64,000 nucleotides of DNA from Flavobacteriaceae bacterium (GTDB taxonomy: Bacteria > Bacteroidota > Bacteroidia > Flavobacteriales > Weeksellaceae), in the NCBI GenBank assembly GCA_018260565.1, contig JAGLAZ010000004.1, positions 1 through 64,000 on the forward strand, read 5' to 3'. Position numbers and translations under genes: made by a program. Shown here one piece after another: positions 40,497-48,987 of the stretch. A model generated the notes under the pieces. That model saw only the letters and a program-made list of their open reading frames with translations, was not told the DNA's origin and made no database searches. Numbering within the stretch: position 1 is the first letter of the stretch; each line of letters opens with the position of its first letter.

Positions 40497-42869
40497 TTAA
40501 AAGTTGTATTGATATCCAATGCCGATATTCCTCCCCATCTCCGGAGAAAAATATCGCCATCTATTGTTATAATCTCTATAATTAGTGTTCAAAATATTGT
40601 GAGCACTTAGGCTTAAGGTGGAATTTTTATTAAATGTATAATCTACTGAAGCATGCCACAAGGAATAGGCCTTTGTAGGAACATTAAGATCTAAATTTTT
40701 AGTACTGAGCGTGTTATTTTCTATGACATCCACAGGGATTTTCCAATCAGGATAATGTCTGGGAATATCTACATATACAGAGGTTATAGAACCAGAAAAT
40801 TTAGTATGAGGTATTTTAAAATCAAGTTCAGATCTCACTTGTAATGGAGGGAGAAATGGTAATGCCTCTGTCGTATTATTATCAAGCTGGATTCTCCCAT
40901 TTTCATAGGATATGTTTCCTAAAAGCGAGATATATGGTGAAAATTTTACATTGTAAAGCATCTGAAGGCCCCACATTTCAGCTTTATTTTGTTGAAATTC
41001 CCATACTGGGAACGTGCCATTAATACCGGATACACTTCCTGTTGGAATTTGTATTAAATAATTAGTCCAATAAGAATAATGTGGATGAATACTGAATTCC
41101 ACAGGAATCGTTTCACCGAATTTCCAATTTAAATTTGTTTCTACATGAATACCTTTTTCGGGTTTTGCCGTGAGCAATCCTCGCTCAATCACCGCCGCAG
41201 AGAAATGCAAACCATCGGCAAATAATTCAGCAGGATTGGGTTCGCGGGCGCTCAGTTTCATTACTATGTCGGCATTAAAGTGAGATCCAAATCTTCTACT
41301 TGCTTCTAAACTGGCACTCAAAAGGCTAAAATCAAGTTGGGGACGAGTATAAATTCTATTATTATTAACCTCTTTTACAAAATTTGGAAAAATATCTGCA
41401 TATTTTGCCCAGTCTGAGCTATTGTAGTATTTCTGCGCGGATACTGTACTGTAATCATACCGTATTGCTGTCTCTATTTTGGTAGCATTCACATAAAATG
41501 ATGTGCCCGCAAAACCTCCGAATTTGTATTTAACATAATCCGGAATTAGCGGTGTTTTTCCTGTCTCAGGATTACTGTAATTAGACTGATATAAGCCTGA
41601 TGCACCAGTAGTAAAAGAATATTTTCCTCTTTTAAAATTATATTGGATATTGCCATCATGCGACTGTAAGGAAAGATCTATCGCTGGTTTACCTTGATAC
41701 ATGCCAATACGGTTTTCATATTCCTTTCGCAAGTTTAATTGAGAAGAGACAATAATATCCAGATGGTCACCCGAAGCGAAATCACGATGTATTTTAGCAT
41801 CGGCTGCGGAATGAAATATTTCTTGACGAGGATTTTTTATTTCAAAATTTCTTTTATTATTAAGTACTGCACCTCCGGAAGAAATTACTTTATAGAAATC
41901 TTCTGGAGTTTTAAGATATGCTCCTCGGAATATTCCAAGTTCTTGGCCGTAAAGTGTAAGAGAAAAAACAGCATCCCAGGATCCTATTTTTTTTCCAGCA
42001 TACAATCTAAAATTATTACGGGTGGCAGCAGTATTTTCCATAAAACCTTCCGGAGTTTTGATGTCTCCAGACATGGATGAGGAGCCGCTTACTTTAACAA
42101 AATGCGAATCTTTTTTTGATATTAAAATCTCAGCACTTAGACTTCCTGCTGTATTTGAAGAATAATAATGTCCAGAAATTTGACCGCCAAGACTGTCTTT
42201 TTTTAAATAATCATCTTCCAATAATACCAGTGAACCTAAACTAGAATCTCCGGCAGCAGCTAAGGATTGAGCCCCTTTTAAAACCACTACTTTAGAAAAA
42301 TCTTGAGGAGAAATGGGTGGTGCATGTTCTTGTCCCCAGTCTTGCTCTCTAAGTCGTGTATTCCCAAATAAAACAGGCAATCTGCTTCCTGTAATGCCCC
42401 GAAATACAGGTTTTCCGATTTCAGATCCTGATTTTAAAATGCTGAAACCGGCTATCTTTTCTAGACTTTCAGCGAGATTTTGAGTCTTTTGCTCTTTATC
42501 TAATCTCTGAGGACTCCATGCGGAGGCTTTATTAACACCATTGGGGGCGTAAGTGATATGAACTTCCTTCAAATTTTTCACCGATGGTGGCAAAATAATA
42601 AGAACTTCACTTTTGTTTTTCGGAATTTTTATCGAAGTATTATTATATCCAAAGGCTTTCACCTGTAAAAGTGTAAGCCCATCCGAAATAGAACATGAAT
42701 ATAAATTAGTTGATTGTTTTTGGCAAGCCTTAGAGCCTGCATAAAGTGTTGCGTTAGATACTGGTAATTGAGTTTCAGAATCTATTATTTTCGCGGTGAA
42801 CTCGATGACCTGTGCACCTAGTGTGTGTACGAAAATGAGTAACACTACTGCATAAATTTTTCGCAGCAT
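40497..42869 (-). CDS. TonB-dependent outer-membrane receptor
   Basis: A 790-residue TonB receptor. The signal peptide (about 1-19, ending GAQ) is followed by a carboxypeptidase D regulatory-like domain (about 20-95), the plug (about 115-225) and a 22-strand barrel that ends with the aromatic residue Phe (GYQYNF). Ligand is unknown. The upstream Cys/His-rich small protein hints at a metal, possibly zinc or copper. It belongs to a minus-strand run with the small protein upstream (43 bases) and the lipoprotein downstream (21 bases). Confidence 0.93.
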   Translation of the reverse strand: MLRKIYAVVLLIFVHTLGAQVIEFTAKIIDSETQLPVSNATLYAGSKACQKQSTNLYSCSISDGLTLLQVKAFGYNNTSIKIPKNKSEVLIILPPSVKNLKEVHITYAPNGVNKASAWSPQRLDKEQKTQNLAESLEKIAGFSILKSGSEIGKPVFRGITGSRLPVLFGNTRLREQDWGQEHAPPISPQDFSKVVVLKGAQSLAAAGDSSLGSLVLLEDDYLKKDSLGGQISGHYYSSNTAGSLSAEILISKKDSHFVKVSGSSSMSGDIKTPEGFMENTAATRNNFRLYAGKKIGSWDAVFSLTLYGQELGIFRGAYLKTPEDFYKVISSGGAVLNNKRNFEIKNPRQEIFHSAADAKIHRDFASGDHLDIIVSSQLNLRKEYENRIGMYQGKPAIDLSLQSHDGNIQYNFKRGKYSFTTGASGLYQSNYSNPETGKTPLIPDYVKYKFGGFAGTSFYVNATKIETAIRYDYSTVSAQKYYNSSDWAKYADIFPNFVKEVNNNRIYTRPQLDFSLLSASLEASRRFGSHFNADIVMKLSAREPNPAELFADGLHFSAAVIERGLLTAKPEKGIHVETNLNWKFGETIPVEFSIHPHYSYWTNYLIQIPTGSVSGINGTFPVWEFQQNKAEMWGLQMLYNVKFSPYISLLGNISYENGRIQLDNNTTEALPFLPPLQVRSELDFKIPHTKFSGSITSVYVDIPRHYPDWKIPVDVIENNTLSTKNLDLNVPTKAYSLWHASVDYTFNKNSTLSLSAHNILNTNYRDYNNRWRYFSPEMGRNIGIGYQYNF

Positions 42870-42912
42870 GTAATATTTTTTATATCAATAAAAGGGTGAG
42901 TAGAACTTAATA

Positions 42913-43284
42913 TCAGGCTATGGGAGGGCCTCGAAGATATTCCGTACATACTGTACCTATTCGATATAAAATAGTAAAAAATCCTACACTTTTATACTCT
43001 GGTACTACTAAATAAGTAGTAAGAAAATTAGTTGGATGATATTCACCATAAAAATGTGCTAAAAAATCACATGAATGGCAATGATTAAGAAGTTCTAACT
43101 GGTTATTATTCTTTCCGGAATTATCTAATTTTAATGATATTTTTTTGGAGAATTCAGTGGAATGAGTAGGTAGACTGTGTTGGTGAAAAAGACCACTGCT
43201 GCATATCACAAGAAGCATCATATAGCCCATAAATAGGCTAAAGAAGGTTTTGCTTTTGCGAATATGAGTAATTGTTTTATTCAC
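42913..43284 (-). CDS. Small membrane protein with a HCHSCD motif
   Basis: A 123-residue protein with one N-terminal membrane helix (about 14-33) and a short exposed domain containing HQHSLPTHS (around 34-42), the motif HCHSCDF (around 68-74) and a C-terminal RGPPIA. Such Cys/His clusters usually bind copper or zinc, and the RGPP-type end recalls the small proteins found beside metal-related TonB receptors. The start is GTG at 43284, 7 bases after the ABC-F gene. Metal binding is inferred, not demonstrated. Confidence 0.65.
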   Translation of the reverse strand: MNKTITHIRKSKTFFSLFMGYMMLLVICSSGLFHQHSLPTHSTEFSKKISLKLDNSGKNNNQLELLNHCHSCDFLAHFYGEYHPTNFLTTYLVVPEYKSVGFFTILYRIGTVCTEYLRGPPIA

Positions 43285-43290
43285 GCTTTG

Positions 43291-45219
43291 TTAGGCTTTG
43301 GCCGAAATATTTTGTTCCTTTTCCATTTCAGCAGCTTCCCAATTTTTAATTATTTCAGCTAACTTTTTTTGCTTGATTTGATATCGTTCTAATTCCTCAG
43401 TAGATGGATTTTGTGATTCAAAACTTTGTTCAAAGGTATGAATATCTTTTTCAAGCAATTCAATTTCTTTTTCTAAACTCTCTATTTGGGAAAGCAACTT
43501 TTTAGGCACGGTAACTCTCACAATCTTTTGCTCGCTAGGTGAAACAAGCTTTTTGTTAGTAACTTCCTGATGCTGTACAGGTTTTTCCACTGAAATTTCT
43601 GCGATGCTGGCTCTCTGTCTTTCTTCCAAATATTCATCAATTGTCCCAAGAAATTCCCGCATTTTTCCGTTTCTAAATTCAAAAACTTTATCTACCAGAC
43701 CCTGTAAAAATTCTCTATCGTGCGATATTAAAATCACGGTACCATCAAAATTTTGTAGAGCAAGTTTTATAATTTCTTTAGACTGAATATCCAAGTGATT
43801 AGTAGGTTCATCTAAAATTAAAGTGTTAAACGGTTTTAATAACAGTTTACATAAAGCGAGACGGTTACGCTCGCCACCTGAGAGCACCTTTGTTTTTTTC
43901 TGAACATCTTCTCCAGAGAATAGAAAAGATCCCAAGAGATCTCTTACACGAGGGCGAGTCTCTTCCGTAGCTGCATCTTCCGCCTCCTGAAGGACGGTTT
44001 TATCTGGGCTAAGAACCTCCTCTTGATTTTGAGCAAAATATCCAATTTTAACATTGTGCCCCAACTCCCAGCTACCATCATATGTAGTGATCTCTCCCGA
44101 CAATATTTTAGCTAGAGTAGTTTTACCTTGTCCGTTTTGTCCTAAAAGTGCTACTCTATCCCCTCGCTCAATATCAAAATTGACATCAGAAAATATTCTT
44201 TTTTCACCGAAACTTTTACCTAAATTTTCGGCTTTAAAAATCACCTTACCTGGTTGCTGACTTTGGATAAACCGGATATTAAATTTTGAAACGTCATCAT
44301 TTTCAATCTCTATTCTAGTAATCTTCTCTAATTTTTTCATTAAAGATTGTGCAAAACTGGCCTTAGTAGCAGAGGCTCGGAAACGATTGATATTTTCCTC
44401 CATCTGCTTTATTTCTGCATCCTGATTCTTTTTGGCCTGCTTCAATTTTTCCTTCCTATCTTGGCTTAATTCTAAATATTTGGTATAATTCGCTTTATAA
44501 TCCTCAATTTTTTTATTGGCAATATCAAATGTACGGTTGCAGACAGCGGTCATAAATTTTTTATCGTGACTTACCAACACAATACCGCCTACATAGGTTT
44601 TTAGAAAATTTTCCAACCAAATTATTGATTCCATATCAAGGTGGTTGGTAGGCTCATCAAGCAAAAGCAAATCGTTTTTTTGCAAAAGAAGTTTAGCCAA
44701 TTCGATTCGCATTCTCCATCCGCCAGAAAATTCATCTGTTAATCTGTGGAAATCCTCCTCACTAAATCCCAAACCTTTTAATACCTTTTCTACCTCACCC
44801 TCCATATTATAGGCATCAAACTGATGAAGAATATCATGCAGTTCCGTCATGCGCTGGATAAGATCAGAATATCCATCAGACTCATAATCCGTACGAATAC
44901 TCATCTGATTATCAATCTCTTCCAGCTCATTCTTCCAGGCATTAATCTGAACAAAGGCTTGCATAGTTTCTTCCCAAACCGAACGACCTTTTACAAACTC
45001 TAAATCTTGTCGCAGAAAACCGATGCTAATATTACCATCTGGTACTATACTGCCTTCATAGAAGCCTATATCTCCCGCCAACAGCTTAAGTAAAGTAGAT
45101 TTTCCAGCACCGTTTTTTCCAACAAGGCCGACCTTATCTTCCTTTTTTATAGTAAAGCTAACGTTCTGAAAAAGGTAATTACCTCCGTGATGAAGGCCTA
45201 TATTTTGAGCAGAGATCAT
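43291..45219 (-). CDS. ABC-F family ATPase
   Basis: A 642-residue ABC-F protein: two ABC ATPase domains in one chain and no membrane helices. Walker A motifs are GKNGAGKST (about 39) and GQNGQGKTT; signatures are FSGGWRMR and LSGGERNR; Walker B motifs read LLLDEPTNHLD and LILDEPTNHLD. The C-terminal coiled coil (about 560-640) and the interdomain linker are ABC-F features. These proteins act on the ribosome. Uup-type is my guess, from the C-terminal coiled coil. A -7 box TATCTTTG (45237-45244) lies 17 nt before the ATG. Confidence 0.93.
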   Translation of the reverse strand: MISAQNIGLHHGGNYLFQNVSFTIKKEDKVGLVGKNGAGKSTLLKLLAGDIGFYEGSIVPDGNISIGFLRQDLEFVKGRSVWEETMQAFVQINAWKNELEEIDNQMSIRTDYESDGYSDLIQRMTELHDILHQFDAYNMEGEVEKVLKGLGFSEEDFHRLTDEFSGGWRMRIELAKLLLQKNDLLLLDEPTNHLDMESIIWLENFLKTYVGGIVLVSHDKKFMTAVCNRTFDIANKKIEDYKANYTKYLELSQDRKEKLKQAKKNQDAEIKQMEENINRFRASATKASFAQSLMKKLEKITRIEIENDDVSKFNIRFIQSQQPGKVIFKAENLGKSFGEKRIFSDVNFDIERGDRVALLGQNGQGKTTLAKILSGEITTYDGSWELGHNVKIGYFAQNQEEVLSPDKTVLQEAEDAATEETRPRVRDLLGSFLFSGEDVQKKTKVLSGGERNRLALCKLLLKPFNTLILDEPTNHLDIQSKEIIKLALQNFDGTVILISHDREFLQGLVDKVFEFRNGKMREFLGTIDEYLEERQRASIAEISVEKPVQHQEVTNKKLVSPSEQKIVRVTVPKKLLSQIESLEKEIELLEKDIHTFEQSFESQNPSTEELERYQIKQKKLAEIIKNWEAAEMEKEQNISAKA

Positions 45220-45247
45220 AGAAATTTTTTGGGCTGCAAAGATATTG

Positions 45248-45997
45248 TTAAAGTACGGAAGAATGTGCGTCTGGAAAATGCTTAACAGGATTTTCCGCTA
45301 ATTTATATTCCAAGGCCTTTTGCTCGATACTAGCGGAATTCTCTAATTGAAAATTTTTATTTTCAATAAATTCCGTTAATAAAGTTCTCATTTGTTCGGC
45401 AGCTACTTGAGGCAAATGTGATTTTTTGGCCGCTTCTATAACTTGTAATTTTGCATTGGTTTGAATTTTAGCCAAATCATCGCGGCTAAGAAGGTTATAG
45501 AATTGTTCTTCTATATTGTAATATTTATAATCTGTTTCTGTACTTAGAATTTCTGGGGCTGGAAAATCTATAAGTCTAACTTTTTTAGTAATCTCATCTA
45601 CTTCCCATTTTAATTTTTGAAAATCATAGCCTATTAATACCTTAGCTTGTACTATAACTAAAGCACTCTTTTTAGAGGGAATAAAGTTAAATAATTTGCT
45701 TGACTGTTCGTAATTATAGATTTCACTAAAATGTCCTTCGGCAGATACTATTTTAAATACTTTTCGCATACTTTCCGCGATGGTATGAGAAGATTCTGTT
45801 ATAGTAACAGGAGGTGTAGAATTCCTGCTTAACAAATAAGCTATAATGCCACCCATTCCCAGACCAAGCAGAAGCATTACCACCATCATCATCATACCAG
45901 AATTACCAGCATTTTGAGACATATTATATAAGAGCAAAAGAAAAAATGCGAGAAATAATATCCCGACGCCTATCGCAATATTTTTTATATTTTTCAT
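45248..45997 (-). CDS. DUF4230-family membrane protein
   Basis: A 249-residue protein with two N-terminal membrane helices (about 8-26, 35-60) and a DUF4230 domain (about 70-220, VFKIVSAEGHFSEIYNY) on the other side of the membrane. DUF4230 is widespread and of unknown function. It overlaps the nuclease-like gene upstream by one base and ends the queD operon. Confidence 0.85.
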   Translation of the reverse strand: MKNIKNIAIGVGILFLAFFLLLLYNMSQNAGNSGMMMMVVMLLLGLGMGGIIAYLLSRNSTPPVTITESSHTIAESMRKVFKIVSAEGHFSEIYNYEQSSKLFNFIPSKKSALVIVQAKVLIGYDFQKLKWEVDEITKKVRLIDFPAPEILSTETDYKYYNIEEQFYNLLSRDDLAKIQTNAKLQVIEAAKKSHLPQVAAEQMRTLLTEFIENKNFQLENSASIEQKALEYKLAENPVKHFPDAHSSVL

Positions 45998-46533
45998 TAT
46001 AAAAATTTTTGATTTTTTAGGATCAATTCCCGTGTTCGGGATTTAAGTTCAAATTTACGATATAATAGCTGCATTGCCATTTTTCTAAAAAAACTGTCTT
46101 TATCAGTAAGCTCCCATAAATTTTTAGAATGTAATAAAGTAGGCTTACGGATGCTATAAAAGTCTGTTCGCCAATCATCTACATTATGATAATATTCTAT
46201 GATTCCGCAATGTTTAGGGATTTCATCATGCGAGATCATTCCCATAGGTAAAAGAAAACTAAAATGATTATAGGGATAATCACCCTTTGCTATTCTGTCA
46301 TGCTTGTAATGAGAAATTTTGGTTTGATCATCCACAAATGATTTTTTAAAATCGTTTTTGAAATCTGACTTAGAACACTTTACCTCAATTTCGTGTGTAA
46401 TACCTTCAGGATTAATACATAAAAAGTCCGCTTCCCATCCTCCGTGGTAATGATTGGTAAGGAGTATATCACGCTCGGAACTGCATTGGGTAGTGATATA
46501 GGCATATAGTATTTCTTCTTCGCGTAAATTCAT
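45997..46533 (-). CDS. PD-(D/E)XK nuclease-like protein (MmcB-related)
   Basis: A 178-residue protein that reads like a PD-(D/E)XK-fold nuclease: WEADFLCINPEGITHEIEV with the D...ExK pattern (AD at about 36-37, HEIEVKCSKSDF at about 48-59), followed by H and K residues. MmcB-type DNA repair nucleases share this form. I place the start at ATG 46533 because it overlaps the LuxE stop (ATGA); a TTG 18 bases upstream is less likely. No SOS or repair gene lies nearby. Nuclease activity is inferred by motif. Confidence 0.7.
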   Translation of the reverse strand: MNLREEEILYAYITTQCSSERDILLTNHYHGGWEADFLCINPEGITHEIEVKCSKSDFKNDFKKSFVDDQTKISHYKHDRIAKGDYPYNHFSFLLPMGMISHDEIPKHCGIIEYYHNVDDWRTDFYSIRKPTLLHSKNLWELTDKDSFFRKMAMQLLYRKFELKSRTRELILKNQKFL

Positions 46534-47540
46534 ACTACCAACTGGCTGCAACCCCGGATTTCAGAATGATCTATTCTTCCCAATACCTCAAATCCTGGAT
46601 GAAGATATTTCTGGTTCTCGAGTGCGTTAATTTTACCCAAATCTTCTGTTGCAATAAAACTACAAGTATGATAATTAGCCAGATCTATAATATTAATACC
46701 TCCTTGTCTTTCATCTTTAACAAACGAAAAAGGATCGTCCAACTCCCGAACTAAAATACGCATCCACGATGGTGAATAATACGTCATATCCCCTATTGTG
46801 TAAGCCTGGGAAAACAATTCTGTCATAGAATATTCCGATAAAATAGTTGTTCCTGGAAAAGCATGTTGTAATACTTTCAGCATTTCTAATTTGGTAATCT
46901 CCTTTTTCCTACCTTTCATACCTCCAGTCTCAATTATTTTAATAGTGTTACGAGCTGAGAATGCAATATTTTCCTCTTCACAATAAGCAGCAAAATCCAA
47001 TAAAGCAAACGAAACTCCGAATAAAATAATATCTTGCTCTTGAGGCTGAGTTAAAATGGAAGCCAATTCCTCAAAATTATTTAAAAAATAGCCTGTATTA
47101 TGATGACGAGATTTTTTCATTAGATAATCTGTCATAAATATTAAGGAGGAATGTGGGTTTTCCTGATAGTTGGGAAGTAAACCAAGAATTATTTGATCCT
47201 CTGGATTTCCAACAAATTGCCGGTAGGCATATTCCAAACTTTGTGTGTACCAATAAATATCCTGGATATAATGTCGAGATCTCGATTCTATATTACCAGT
47301 CCCTGAACTCTGAAAAAATAATGCAGATTCTTTCCCGTAGGCCGAAACAACATAATTCTTCCACATAGAAATTGGCAAAAAAGGTATCTCTACTAAGGAA
47401 GATACTTCATTTGGATTAATGTGCAATAAAGATATGTACTGTTTATATATGGGTACATTTTGTACTTGATACTGAAATATTTTAAGCGCGTGCGCCTCGA
47501 ACTCCGCTAAAGTCTTGATAGAAAAAATGTGATCCATCAT
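46530..47540 (-). CDS. LuxE-like acyl-protein synthetase
   Basis: A 336-residue enzyme of the LuxE family within the ANL (acyl-CoA/AMP-ligase) fold. The adenylate-binding motif appears as FFQSSGTGN (about 74-82) and the conserved ILSEYSMTE (about 235-243) supplies the ANL core. LuxE activates a fatty acid as acyl-AMP and passes it to a Cys of the enzyme; here no luxC/D partner is present, so the acceptor is unknown. It is translationally coupled to lpxH (4-base overlap) and to the nuclease-like gene (4-base overlap). Confidence 0.85.
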   Translation of the reverse strand: MMDHIFSIKTLAEFEAHALKIFQYQVQNVPIYKQYISLLHINPNEVSSLVEIPFLPISMWKNYVVSAYGKESALFFQSSGTGNIESRSRHYIQDIYWYTQSLEYAYRQFVGNPEDQIILGLLPNYQENPHSSLIFMTDYLMKKSRHHNTGYFLNNFEELASILTQPQEQDIILFGVSFALLDFAAYCEEENIAFSARNTIKIIETGGMKGRKKEITKLEMLKVLQHAFPGTTILSEYSMTELFSQAYTIGDMTYYSPSWMRILVRELDDPFSFVKDERQGGINIIDLANYHTCSFIATEDLGKINALENQKYLHPGFEVLGRIDHSEIRGCSQLVV

Positions 47541-48346
47541 TTCAAGGGAAAATAAGATAATTTAATTTCTCCAGTATGATCCATTTCAGCATAGGAAAAA
47601 TAGGATATCCAGTCTCCTAAATTGATATATTTTCCACCATTTTTTAAATCTCGCATTAGAGGTAAATGCCTATGTCCGTATATAAAATAATCTATATTGT
47701 AGAGTGATGCCTTTTTTTCTGAATATAACAGTAAATATTCTTTATCCTCGCCTAAAAAGTGAACATCTTCTTTTCCAGAAATAAGTTTATTTTTCTTGCT
47801 CAAATAATCTGCAAAACGAAAGGAAATATCAGGATGAATCCATCTGAAAGCAAATTGTGCCAAAGGATTAGTGAAAAGCTTTTTCATTCTTTTGTATCCC
47901 GTATCTCCAGGGCCTAAACCATCACCATGGGCCAGAAATAGGATTTTGTTATTGATGCTTATGATTTTTTTGGAGTGAAAGACAGGGATGTTTAATTGAT
48001 TTTGAAAATAATCTTTCATCCAAATGTCATGATTGCCTGTGAAAAAGTAAATCTCCTTTCCGTTATCCCTAAGTTCAGCCAATTTTCCTAACACACGGAC
48101 AAATCCTTTAGGTATTACAAATTTCCACTCATGCCAAAAATCAAATAAATCACCCATTAAAAAAAGACATGAGGCATCTTTTTCTATTTGAATGAGCCAT
48201 TGGACAAAATGTTTTTCTCGGTTCAGACTACTTTCTAGGTCCTTCTCTGCACTAAAATGCTGATCTGAAGCGAAATATATCTTTTTATTACTAGAGATTT
48301 CTAATTTAATGTCTGGGATAGGATTAGTTTTAAGCATTTCATCCAT
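47537..48346 (-). CDS. lpxH: UDP-2,3-diacylglucosamine diphosphatase
   Basis: A 269-residue calcineurin-like metallophosphatase of the LpxH branch, which makes lipid X in lipid A synthesis at the inner membrane. The metal motifs are ASDQHF (around 25-30), GDLFDF, GNHDIW and GHRHLP. Start is placed at ATG 48346, which overlaps the queD stop by 8 bases; ATGs at 48355 and 48337 are alternatives. The overlap with queD and with the LuxE-like gene implies one operon. Confidence 0.9.
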   Translation of the reverse strand: MDEMLKTNPIPDIKLEISSNKKIYFASDQHFSAEKDLESSLNREKHFVQWLIQIEKDASCLFLMGDLFDFWHEWKFVIPKGFVRVLGKLAELRDNGKEIYFFTGNHDIWMKDYFQNQLNIPVFHSKKIISINNKILFLAHGDGLGPGDTGYKRMKKLFTNPLAQFAFRWIHPDISFRFADYLSKKNKLISGKEDVHFLGEDKEYLLLYSEKKASLYNIDYFIYGHRHLPLMRDLKNGGKYINLGDWISYFSYAEMDHTGEIKLSYFPLK

Positions 48347-48788
48347 TTTGATCATCAGCAAACCACTCCGCGTAAGATGTTTCCGTTTCGTATAATTTTA
48401 AAGAGGCTAATGTAATATGAGCTGGTAGTCGGAAATTTATTTTTTCTGCAATGGCGTAAAGCATCATCTCACAAGTAGGTTGAAAATCACAAAATACTAC
48501 TTGATGCCCTTGACTCTTAAGCTGCTCACCTAGCTGAAGGTGAGGAGTTTTAGCATTTATTAAAACTGCGTGATCCCATTGGCTAACGATTTCTTCATTA
48601 ACTATCAATTTTAATTCTCCGAAATCCATCAACATCCCATTTTTACTATGGGTGATATCCTCTAAAGGAATACCTTTTACCGTAACAAATAGGCGATAGG
48701 AGTGTCCGTGCAGATTTTTACATTTACCATCATATCCATAAAGAACATGGGCAGTCTCAAAGGTGAATATTTTGGTAAGGCGGATCAT
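48339..48788 (-). CDS. queD: 6-carboxytetrahydropterin synthase (PTPS family)
   Basis: A 149-residue protein of the PTPS/QueD family, which makes 6-carboxy-tetrahydropterin for queuosine. Zinc and catalytic motifs are CKNLHGHSYRLFV and FDCQPTCE-type (CDFQPTCEMM). The start at ATG 48788 gives the family's usual MIRLTKIFTFETAH opening; a longer version would add 30 residues from a promoter region. A full promoter lies just upstream. It heads the five-gene operon to DUF4230. Confidence 0.9.
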   Translation of the reverse strand: MIRLTKIFTFETAHVLYGYDGKCKNLHGHSYRLFVTVKGIPLEDITHSKNGMLMDFGELKLIVNEEIVSQWDHAVLINAKTPHLQLGEQLKSQGHQVVFCDFQPTCEMMLYAIAEKINFRLPAHITLASLKLYETETSYAEWFADDQNG

Positions 48789-48792
48789 TTTG

Positions 48793-48821
48793 CAAAGATA
48801 ATCTTTGCGTTTTAGATTCAA
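48793..48821 (-). promoter_or_regulatory. Promoter of the queD operon, leaderless arrangement
   Basis: Minus strand: TTG (48819-48821), an 18-nt spacer, TATCTTTG (48793-48800). Only CAAA separates the -7 box from the queD ATG. Confidence 0.7.
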
Positions 48822-48975
48822 TTCTAATCGTTTAATTTTATATATAATGATAAACAAACCGAGATTACATAAGTTCAATACTTAGATAAAAAGTCATAAT
48901 ATTTTTAATATATACCACTTTCATTGCGGCTATTAAGGAACTATAGAATTACCGTAATACCAATAATTAAATCTC

Positions 48976-48983
48976 TAATTTTG
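48976..48983 (+). promoter_or_regulatory. -7 element of der
   Basis: TAATTTTG ends 4 bases (CAGC) before the der ATG at 48988, as at panD and queD. No TTG lies at the usual upstream distance, so only the -7 box is supported. Confidence 0.5.
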
Positions 48984-48987
48984 CAGC

